A stretch of DNA of 13,325 nt from an uncultured Anaerolineaceae bacterium (lineage in GTDB: Bacteria; Chloroflexota; Anaerolineae; Promineifilales; Promineifilaceae). Where the stretch lies: NCBI GenBank assembly GCA_937967805.1, contig CALBTC010000267.1, forward strand, positions 1 to 13,325, written 5' to 3'. The notes under the pieces were generated by a model. The model did no database searches, had not been told where the DNA came from, and saw nothing but the letters and a program-made list of their open reading frames with translations. The position numbers and the translations under genes are program-made. Position 1 is the first letter of the stretch. Every line of letters starts with the position of its first letter. This document shows positions 6,901 through 11,671 of the stretch, in pieces.

Positions 6901-7180
6901 AATAAAGCGAGGCAACAATATGTTTGCAAATGTCAAAATTGGCATTTGCTGGACAGTTACATTCGTAATAAATGTCCTCATCGAGCCGGGCAATATCCAC
7001 ACAATATTGGGCGCCCCTGCTGCCCCGTACATGCAGGTGGAGGTGATTCCATTGCTGGGAGATCAGATCCACGCGATTTTCACTAAAGTAGCGTTGGCCT
7101 CTTGCCAAAATGGTTCTAGTGGCAAATTCTTTGATATTTTCCTGAGAAATTGCCCACATAAATTCATCATTATTTGTCAA
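3920..7180 (-). CDS. SNF2-family helicase with N-terminal SWIM zinc finger
   Basis: The protein has 1086 residues. Residues 74-87 (C74-x-C76-x8-C85-x-H87) are a complete SWIM zinc finger. A long, weakly conserved region follows, with a bacterial SNF2-associated region around 470-610. The SNF2 ATPase core begins near 625: motif I DDMGLGKT (652-659), Ia IVLPRSLLANW (681-691), II DESQ (750-753), III MTGTPVEN (777-784), IV ALIFSQF (939-945), V around SLKAGGVGLNL (992-1002), VI QASDRSHRIGQ (1022-1032). All catalytic motifs are intact, so an ATP-driven DNA translocase acting on nucleic acid or protein-DNA complexes is expected. The start is a TTG with GGAG 7 nt upstream; ATG 7159 is the in-frame alternative (1079 residues). 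The gene is AT-richer than its neighbours yet carries four ACGGCCGT copies, so it is not obviously a recent arrival. It stands alone, with no nuclease or methylase partner. Confidence 0.93.
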   Translation of the reverse strand: MTNNDEFMWAISQENIKEFATRTILARGQRYFSENRVDLISQQWNHLHLHVRGSRGAQYCVDIARLDEDIYYECNCPANANFDICKHIVASLYFIEKRASAQKDPNRWQKQLNDVLQTATYYPRSGKRRSKQTILFLSLQEDYYGYGYQLNGYRLDQKLFPDEFFKDESNIDNFALATHLMTHPEIARAAKGVDGGYGLSAANDINVPAFYKTVVALSLDSHNYYRSQNLATKLEALRQFEMPIFTGSGQRPFENLLHISPHLALVRFDLVEKEDQLILSLKADVGDKTIDLHQKSIEIFGNDPYWLKTDSLLAKCEDQYPHHLVQRLIEKGKLTIPKAQKSFFVTHYLAPLLEHLPLGGTAVTQQKLNTELEGKQLFLEEKDGELVVTLNFRYGNMSVPHAPTYPHYTITLDEGNTNADQLTLIEVRRDVAQEEEIYRSTSSAQYGLKYANKMSDESFVMRSGVKPLDFLLKKLPVLLADGYEIFGEENLKSVRVNRHTPTISFNVSSGIDWFDIQALIQFGDVPVDLKTVRQALRRKERFIKLADGTIGELPEEWLEKYRHLFYLGEQNDDNVRFSNHHITLLDQLLAQADQAQVDAQYQERLQRLRTFEGIAERPLPEGFVGELRPYQKAGLNWLHFLHEFNFGGCLADDMGLGKTVQVLALLQGLHEQDSALPPNLIVLPRSLLANWEREAQRFTPGLKIFTHFGKDRPQNTDAFAGADLVLTTYGVVRRDIKMLRQFTFHYIILDESQAIKNPNTKIAKSVRLLKSRHRLVMTGTPVENSTFELWSQFAFLNPGLLGSVEYFRLEFSNPIERNNDKTAADLLRKMVYPFILRRTKGQVALDLPPRTDRVMVVEMDKAQRNFYTKTRDNYRAQLLGLIESEGINSARFKVLEGLLRLRQICNHPKLVRQNFRGDSAKMTLLVETLQTLHEEGHKALIFSQFVKMLRLIRDEMDRLGLTYTYLDGHTRKRQERVDNFQNDPNISFFLISLKAGGVGLNLTAADYVIHVDPWWNPAVEMQASDRSHRIGQENPVFVYKLITKDSVEEKILELQRRKQNLVEQIITAESNFLKQLTAEDVQVLFS

Positions 7181-7459
7181 AGCCTGTCTCCATAAGCTCT
7201 TTACGAAGCTGCTTTTTTTACATTCGCACGCATGCTTTTGATCGTCTAATTATGATGACACTGATTGTACAACGGTCTAGTTAAACCGAAAAAGCCAAGA
7301 TTTATTCGACCTAATTTTCTCATAATTAGCGGAATGCTAATTTTGTTCGGTTTTTTTGGTTACGGAACTATAACCACGCATTACGAAGCTGAAATCTCCC
7401 CATAACCAAACCACAACCTAACCAGCCTAAGCTGGTCTCATGTTTATGGAGGTCAAACG
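7181..7459. other. Divergent AT-rich intergenic control region
   Basis: It separates the SNF2 gene from the exporter operon and holds several small symmetries. A direct repeat TTACGAAGCTG occurs at 7201-7211 and 7381-7391. AATTAGC (7324-7330) and GCTAATT (7336-7342) form a perfect stem with a 5-nt loop. CTAATTTT occurs twice (7311-7318, 7337-7344) with an inverted copy between. AAACCGAA (7283-7290) and TTCGGTTT (7346-7353) are an 8-bp inverted pair enclosing these. ACCAGC-CTAA-GCTGGT (7421-7436) is a hairpin just before the adaptor gene. TATAAC (7369-7374) may be a -10 box for the plus strand, with only a poor -35. No ORF of interest is seen. Confidence 0.55.
7188..7191 (-). promoter_or_regulatory. 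Shine-Dalgarno supporting the TTG start of the SNF2 gene
   Basis: On the minus strand GGAG occupies 7191-7188, 7 nt before TTG (7180-7178). The first in-frame ATG (7159) has no comparable site, so TTG is chosen. Confidence 0.55.
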
Positions 7460-8758
7460 ATGAAGCGTTGGATGATACTTTTGTTTGCCATTGTTGCGCT
7501 GGCGGTGATTGGTGGCGCAGGATATTGGGGCTACCGGTCGCAGCAAACGGCCGTTCCTGCCACACCCATTGCCCCCGTCACCATCGCCGCCACCCGGGGG
7601 GACGTGCAAAGAACGGTCACCGCGCCGGGCCAGCTTGTCGGTACGCAGCAGCAGATGCTGGGAATGGACGTAAGCGGCCGTCTCATTGAGCTAAACGTAA
7701 GGCCGGGAACGGCCGTTGCCGCCGGAGACGTCATCGCTCGCATCGAACCCACCCCGTACCAGAACGCCCTCGACATGGCCCAAATTGAACTGGCCCAGGC
7801 GCAGGAAGCCCTGGCCCGGCAGTTGGCCGAAGCCGAATTGACCGCCGCCAACAGCGAGGCCCAGGTCGGTGCCGCCCAGGCCCAGTTTCCTCAACTGACC
7901 GCCGCCGAAGTGAATTTGAACCTGGCGCGTGAGGCCGAAGCCCGCGCCGAGAACGAGTACAACAAGGCGCTGGACCGCCATTGGGAACCGGCCGAGGTGG
8001 TGGAGGCGTATCGCCTGGAGTGGCAGCACGCCATCGCCAACCGGCAGATTGCCGAGTCGGAATACAACGCGGTGCTCAACCAGCGCTGGGCGGTGGGGCA
8101 GCAGGTAGCGGCACAGCAGACGGAGCTAGATCGGGCCAGGTTGGCGGTTGATTATTTGCGTGCTTCGGGGGTGGATCCGCTGTTGGAAACGGCCGTCTCC
8201 CAGGCAGAAGCCAATCTCGCCGCCACCATGTTAACCGCCCCGTTTGACGGCGTGGTGCTGGACGTGTTGGTCACCGCCGGTGAAGCCGTTGGCGCGGGCA
8301 CCAACCTGGTGCTGCTGGCCGATCCCAGCCTGGGCGAAGTGCGCACGACGGTCATCGAAGAAGATCTGGCCGACGTGCAGATTGGCCAGCCGGCCGAACT
8401 CTTTTTTGACGCGCGACCCGACCTGGCGGTGCAGGGCACGGTTGCCCGATTGGTGCCGCAGCGGGTGATTGGTGAAGCGCGTCCTCTTTATCATGTTTAC
8501 ATAACAATCGACGAGCGACTGCCCGAAGGCGTTTTCTCCGGTATGACGGTGGATGCCTCCATCATCGTGGACGAGGTGCTGGATACGGTGCGGCTGCCGC
8601 GCACGCTGCTGCGGCCACGGTCTGACGGTACGGCCGTTGTCCATCTATGGCAAAACGGGCAGCGGGTTGAGCAGGAAGTGGTCGTTGGGCTGCGCGGCGA
8701 TGTGTTCATGGCCATCAAATCTGGCTTGCAGCCGGGTGATGAGGTGGTGGGCGAATGA
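7460..8758 (+). CDS. MacA-like membrane-fusion/adaptor subunit of an ABC exporter
   Basis: The protein has 432 residues and starts at ATG 7460 with GGAGG (7448-7452) 7 nt upstream. Residues 5-25 are an N-terminal membrane anchor without a lipobox. Two half-lipoyl motifs (about 47-98 and 258-290, the second with APFDGVVLDVLVTAGEAVGAG) flank a long alanine/glutamate/glutamine-rich coiled-coil region (about 100-255). A beta-barrel domain (about 291-370) and a membrane-proximal domain to the end follow. This is the normal order for HlyD/MacA adaptors. It should couple to the ATPase and permease encoded downstream; its stop codon overlaps the next start (ATGA). No TolC-like gene is seen, as expected if the host lacks a conventional outer membrane. 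The substrate (drug, peptide, lipid or toxin) cannot be told from sequence. Four ACGGCCGT copies lie in it. Confidence 0.9.
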   Translation: MKRWMILLFAIVALAVIGGAGYWGYRSQQTAVPATPIAPVTIAATRGDVQRTVTAPGQLVGTQQQMLGMDVSGRLIELNVRPGTAVAAGDVIARIEPTPYQNALDMAQIELAQAQEALARQLAEAELTAANSEAQVGAAQAQFPQLTAAEVNLNLAREAEARAENEYNKALDRHWEPAEVVEAYRLEWQHAIANRQIAESEYNAVLNQRWAVGQQVAAQQTELDRARLAVDYLRASGVDPLLETAVSQAEANLAATMLTAPFDGVVLDVLVTAGEAVGAGTNLVLLADPSLGEVRTTVIEEDLADVQIGQPAELFFDARPDLAVQGTVARLVPQRVIGEARPLYHVYITIDERLPEGVFSGMTVDASIIVDEVLDTVRLPRTLLRPRSDGTAVVHLWQNGQRVEQEVVVGLRGDVFMAIKSGLQPGDEVVGE

Positions 8759-9444
8759 GTGCCGTCATCAAAACCCACGCGCTGAGCCGCGACTACCAGA
8801 TGGGCGACCAGGTAGTCCGCGCCCTGCGCGGCGTCAGCTTCCAGGTGAACGCGGGCGAATTTGTAGCCCTGATGGGTCCCTCCGGCAGCGGCAAATCGAC
8901 GCTGATGCACCTGCTGGGCTGTTTGGATACGCCGAGCAACGGCCGTTACCTTCTGGCGGGCGAGGATGTGGGTCAACTTTCCCGGCGGCAGCGGGCAACG
9001 ATTCGCAACCGGCAAATCGGGTTTGTTTTCCAGACGTTTAATTTGCTGCCCCGGCTCACCGCGCTGGCCAACGTGATGCTGCCTTTGCAGTACGGCGGCC
9101 GCCAGCCAGAGGTGCGCCGGCGGGCGGAGGCAGCTTTGGACCGCGTGGGTCTGGCCGACCGGCTGCACCATCGCCCCACGGAGCTGTCCGGCGGGCAGCG
9201 GCAGCGGGTGGCCATTGCCCGGGCCCTGGTGGCCGATCCGGCCATCATTTTGGCCGATGAGCCGACCGGCAACCTGGACAGCCAAACCGGGGCGGACATC
9301 ATGCAGCTGCTGGGTGAGTTGAACAGTGAGGCGGGGAACGGCCGTACCATCATCCTTGTCACCCACGACCCGCAAGTGGCCCGCCACACCCGGCGCATTT
9401 TGCATCTCCACGACGGTGAAATTGTTCGCGAGGAAAGGATTTAA
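8755..9444 (+). CDS. MacB/LolD-type ABC transporter ATPase
   Basis: The protein has 229 residues, the usual size for a stand-alone ATPase of this family. It has Walker A GPSGSGKST (41-49), Q-loop Gln93, signature LSGGQ (144-148), Walker B IILADEP with catalytic Glu169, and switch His204 (VTHD). The NLDSQTG D-loop region is also normal, so the enzyme should be active. The start overlaps the adaptor stop by 4 bp, a sign of translational coupling. MacB-type ATPases drive a mechanotransmission cycle with a permease rather than carrying the substrate through their own membrane domain. In MacB proper the ATPase and permease are fused; here they are separate genes, as is common in Gram-positive and Chloroflexota relatives. 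Confidence 0.95.
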   Translation: MSAVIKTHALSRDYQMGDQVVRALRGVSFQVNAGEFVALMGPSGSGKSTLMHLLGCLDTPSNGRYLLAGEDVGQLSRRQRATIRNRQIGFVFQTFNLLPRLTALANVMLPLQYGGRQPEVRRRAEAALDRVGLADRLHHRPTELSGGQRQRVAIARALVADPAIILADEPTGNLDSQTGADIMQLLGELNSEAGNGRTIILVTHDPQVARHTRRILHLHDGEIVREERI

Positions 9445-9499
9445 CGCAGAGACGCTGAGGCGCAGAGGGTTTTTCTCCGCGTCTCTGCGCCTCTGCGTT
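9443..9499. repeat. In-operon hairpin built from three inverted 8-9-nt units
   Basis: The left arm has AACGCAGAG, ACGCTGAG, GCGCAGAG (9443-9467); the right arm CTCCGCGT, CTCTGCGC, CTCTGCGTT (9475-9499), with loop GGTTTTT. The outer units pair perfectly and the inner ones imperfectly. Shifted registers also give perfect 11-bp stems: 9445-9455 with 9479-9489, and 9457-9467 with 9483-9493. It starts on the last bases of the ATPase stop codon and ends 11 nt before the permease ATG. No T-run follows, so it is not a typical terminator. It may affect mRNA stability or processing, setting ATPase and permease levels apart. Confidence 0.8.
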
Positions 9500-9510
9500 G
9501 AAAAAAGATT

Positions 9511-10803
9511 ATGACGCTACTAAACACAATTGTAACGGCCTGGAACGGCATTATGGGCAACAAGCTGCGCGCCGCGCTGACGACGCTGGGCATTGTCATT
9601 GGCGTGGCTTCCGTGATTAGCATGTTGGCCCTGGGCAACGGGGCGCGGGCGGCGGTGGACGCCAACTTCCGCTACCTCGGCTCCGACATGGTGCAGATCA
9701 GCGTCAAAACAAAGATCGACCAGGGCGAACTGGTGCCGGTCGGCCAGATTCTCTCCTTTGAGGATGGCTTGCAGATGCCGGAGGCAGTGCCGCTGGTGCA
9801 GCGGGTCATCATGTCGGTGGGGGGCGAGGGCAAAATTCGGCGGGATCGCAATGTGCTGGACATGAGCGTGGCGGGCACGACGGCCGACGGGCTGGCCAAC
9901 CTGGTCAGCGAAGGGCAGGTGCAGCCGGTGAACTGGCCCGATGGCGTGCCGCTGACGCCGGACGGGTTTTTGGGGAGCGGCCGTTTCTTCACCCCGTCTG
10001 AAGTCATTGCCAATGCCGACGTGTGCGTGCTGGGCCATAAAACGGCCGAAGACCTGTTTGAAGGCGATCCACCCCTGGACGAACTGATCTGGGTCAACCG
10101 GCGCAAATGCCTGGTGGTTGGCGTGCTGGCCGAGCTGGAGGTGATCAATCCCGCCCTACGCAACCAGCTGCGCCCCAACGAGGCGCTCTACATGCCCATT
10201 AGTACCGCCATTTTGAACCTGTTCGATGAGGAGCCGTCGGTGCAAATCATGGCCCGCGTCAGCGACGAGGCGCAAATGGCCGCGGCGCGCCGGCAAATCA
10301 TCGACTATCTGCGCCGGCGGCACGGCGTGGAAAAGGATGAGCTGGGCGATTGGGAAGACGATTTTGAGCTGACGACCCGCCAGGAAATTTTAGGCGCACA
10401 GCAGGCTGCGGCGCGCACCTTTGCCTTTTTGCTGGCGGCGATGGCCACCGTGTCGCTGGTGGTGGGCGGCATCGGCATCATGAACGTGATGCTGGTGAGC
10501 GTGACGGAGCGCACGCGGGAGATTGGCGTGCGGTTGGCGGTGGGGGCGCAGCAAGGGGATATCGTGCGCCAGTTTTTGCTGGAGGCGGTGTTGATTAGCG
10601 CGGCGGGGGGATTGTTGGGTACGGCCGTTGGCATTCTCTCGGTTCCGTTGGCGGCGTCGCTCAACCGGGGCGTGGCCCTGCTGGACCCGCGCAGCATCCC
10701 CCTGGCCTTCGGCGTGGCCCTGCTGACGGGATTGGTTTTTGGCCTCTACCCGGCGGTGCGCGCCTCACGGCTCGATCCGATTGAGGCATTACGGTACGAG
10801 TGA
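9511..10803 (+). CDS. MacB-like FtsX-type ABC transporter permease
   Basis: The protein has 430 residues. TM1 is at about 22-42 (after NKLRAALTTLGIVIGVASV), followed by a large extracytoplasmic MacB_PCD-type domain (about 45-300). TM2 (about 304-330), TM3 (about 353-378) and TM4 (about 395-415) follow. Family motifs are present: GGIGIMNVMLVSVTERTREIGVRLAVGA after TM2, and YPAVRASRLDPIEALRYE at the C-terminus. It should pair with the ATPase at 8755 and adaptor at 7460. The ribosome-binding site is poor (GAAAAAAGATT before ATG); the hairpin repeat directly upstream occupies the place where a better site might have been. The long soluble domain presumably receives substrate outside the membrane. 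Confidence 0.93.
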   Translation: MTLLNTIVTAWNGIMGNKLRAALTTLGIVIGVASVISMLALGNGARAAVDANFRYLGSDMVQISVKTKIDQGELVPVGQILSFEDGLQMPEAVPLVQRVIMSVGGEGKIRRDRNVLDMSVAGTTADGLANLVSEGQVQPVNWPDGVPLTPDGFLGSGRFFTPSEVIANADVCVLGHKTAEDLFEGDPPLDELIWVNRRKCLVVGVLAELEVINPALRNQLRPNEALYMPISTAILNLFDEEPSVQIMARVSDEAQMAAARRQIIDYLRRRHGVEKDELGDWEDDFELTTRQEILGAQQAAARTFAFLLAAMATVSLVVGGIGIMNVMLVSVTERTREIGVRLAVGAQQGDIVRQFLLEAVLISAAGGLLGTAVGILSVPLAASLNRGVALLDPRSIPLAFGVALLTGLVFGLYPAVRASRLDPIEALRYE

Positions 10804-10810
10804 TTGATTA

Positions 10811-10838
10811 TCCGCAGATTTCGCCGATTAACGCAGAT
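10811..10838. repeat. Single-arm tandem of three 9-10-nt units
   Basis: Units TCCGCAGAT, TTCGCCGAT and TAACGCAGAT follow each other directly after the permease stop codon. They resemble the left arms of the inverted arrays at 9443 and 11586, but no complementary right arm is present nearby. It may be a half-element. Confidence 0.5.
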
Positions 10839-10846
10839 TCTTTAAG

Positions 10847-10914
10847 TGTCATTCCCGCGAAAGCGGGTATCCAAAGGTATCGCTGAGATGGTTCCCGCCT
10901 TCGCGGGAATGACA
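10847..10914. repeat. Long palindromic repeat with GTCATTCCCGCG ends
   Basis: Arms 10847-10867 and 10894-10914 pair over 21 positions with one mismatch (10862/10899) around a 26-nt loop. The ends are TGTCATTCCCGCGAA and TTCGCGGGAATGACA. The left arm also folds by itself as CCCGC-GAAA-GCGGG. The GTCATTCCCGCGAAAGCGGG sequence is a repeat type I recall from many bacterial genomes, similar to REP/dRS3-like elements. It is not followed by a T-run. An ORF frame runs through it but has no start signal there. Confidence 0.8.
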
Positions 10915-10925
10915 AATTCGAGTAG

Positions 10926-10944
10926 GCGCGGTTTCTTACCGCGC
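10926..10944. repeat. Perfect hairpin just before the ribosome-binding site of the anchored protein
   Basis: GCGCGGT (10926-10932) and ACCGCGC (10938-10944) form a 7-bp stem with loop TTCTT. The SD stretch AAAAGGAG (10945-10952) begins at the next base. The placement mirrors the hairpin before the dehydrogenase RBS at 761-780. It could tune translation or be another small repeat. Confidence 0.55.
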
Positions 10945-10959
10945 AAAAGGAGCAAAATG

Positions 10960-11577
10960 ATGAAACGTTCAGTTTGGTTAGGAATTGGTTTACTGGTTTT
11001 GCTGGCGGTGTTGGGGGCGGGGGCGTTTACGGCCGTTCAACTGCTAACTCCTGAAAATGAAGCTGGTGGCGCGGATACGGCCGTGGCTGCCGGCGGCGGC
11101 GGGCGGGTCATGCAGTCCGTCATGTCCCAAAACGGCGGGCCGCCCGTGGCCGTGCAAACCACTATCCTGCCCGCGCCGGAGCTGCCGGATGAACCATCGG
11201 CCGCCTTTGGCATCTTGCTGAGCCGGGAAGACAATACGCTGCGGGTGGGAACGGGCAACATCGATCTGGAAGTAGACATCGAGGTTGATCCCGAAACCGG
11301 GCAGGAAAGCGCCAGCCTCACCCCCAGTACCGATGGGCCGGAGTTGGAAGTGGTGCTGACCCCGGATACCCTGATTTACCGCGACGTGACCGATCTGAGC
11401 ATCCCGCCCGAGCAGGAAAGCGGCGAGCGAGAAATTGTGCAGCAGGTGCGCCCGGTCGAGTCGTCAGATGAGATTACGGGCAACCTGGAGCTGGAAATCT
11501 GGGGCGAGCGGCGCGGCGACCGCATTGTGGCCACGGTGATCGTCTACGGCCCGCTTGGCGGCGGCGCTTTTGAATAG
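10960..11577 (+). CDS. Membrane-anchored extracytoplasmic protein of unknown function in the exporter operon
   Basis: The protein has 205 residues from ATG 10960, 7 nt after AAAAGGAG; ATG 10957 is adjacent and in frame. The open frame extends back to 10846 through the palindromic repeat, but those 37-38 residues are repeat translation. Residues 4-27 are a membrane anchor. A Gly/Ala/Pro-rich linker runs to about 80, then a predicted beta-rich domain: FGILLSREDNTLRVG, VVLTPDTLIYRDVTDL and LELEIWGERRGDRIVATVIVYG. That pattern resembles DUF5666-type small beta domains (inference only). It carries no enzyme motif. Its place between exporter and kinase suggests an accessory or sensing role, perhaps presenting a signal to the kinase. 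Two ACGGCCGT copies lie near its 5' end. Confidence 0.75.
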   Translation: MKRSVWLGIGLLVLLAVLGAGAFTAVQLLTPENEAGGADTAVAAGGGGRVMQSVMSQNGGPPVAVQTTILPAPELPDEPSAAFGILLSREDNTLRVGTGNIDLEVDIEVDPETGQESASLTPSTDGPELEVVLTPDTLIYRDVTDLSIPPEQESGEREIVQQVRPVESSDEITGNLELEIWGERRGDRIVATVIVYGPLGGGAFE

Positions 11578-11585
11578 GAATTTTC

Positions 11586-11651
11586 ACCGCAAAGGACGCA
11601 AAGAGCGCAAAGTTTTTTACTATTCTTTGCGTGCTTCGCGTGCTTTGCGGT
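11586..11651. repeat. Inverted array of three 9-nt units upstream of the kinase gene
   Basis: The left arm has ACCGCAAAG, GACGCAAAG, AGCGCAAAG (11586-11612); the right arm CTTTGCGTG, CTTCGCGTG, CTTTGCGGT (11625-11651), with a 12-nt loop beginning TTTTTT. The outer 9-bp units pair perfectly and the inner units with one or two mismatches each. The plan matches 9443-9499, with CAAAG in place of CAGAG. It fills the gap between the anchored-protein gene and the kinase promoter. Confidence 0.8.
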
Positions 11652-11659
11652 TGATCAAG

Positions 11660-11665
11660 TATACT
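11660..11665 (+). promoter_or_regulatory. -10 element for a leaderless kinase transcript
   Basis: TATACT lies 6 nt before ATG 11672, so transcription would begin at about the A of the start codon. No Shine-Dalgarno and no good -35 are seen. A -10 box at this distance from the start codon is the known layout of leaderless genes in several bacterial groups. Confidence 0.5.
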
Positions 11666-11671
11666 TTTGCC

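Noticed and set aside
3920..7180. SNF2 helicase as part of a phage-defence system
   Set aside because: No methylase, nuclease, PLD-type or other defence gene is next to it; lone SWIM-SNF2 proteins are common in bacteria.
8497..9411. Long minus-strand reading frame (304 codons) opposite the ATPase gene
   Set aside because: Antisense to the adaptor end and to ATPase motifs that are plainly real; its product has no recognisable domain.
9443..9499. Rho-independent terminator between ATPase and permease
   Set aside because: No T-run follows the stem on the plus strand; A residues follow instead.
10846..10956. N-terminal extension of the anchored protein
   Set aside because: These codons translate the GTCATTCCCGCG palindrome; the SD-supported start is at 10960.
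9443..11651. CRISPR-like arrays
   Set aside because: Units are only 7-10 nt, directly tandem and inverted, without spacers or cas genes.
11555..11671. N-terminal extension of the kinase
   Set aside because: It translates the CGCAAAG inverted array and overlaps the previous gene; ATG 11672 begins just before a typical TM1.
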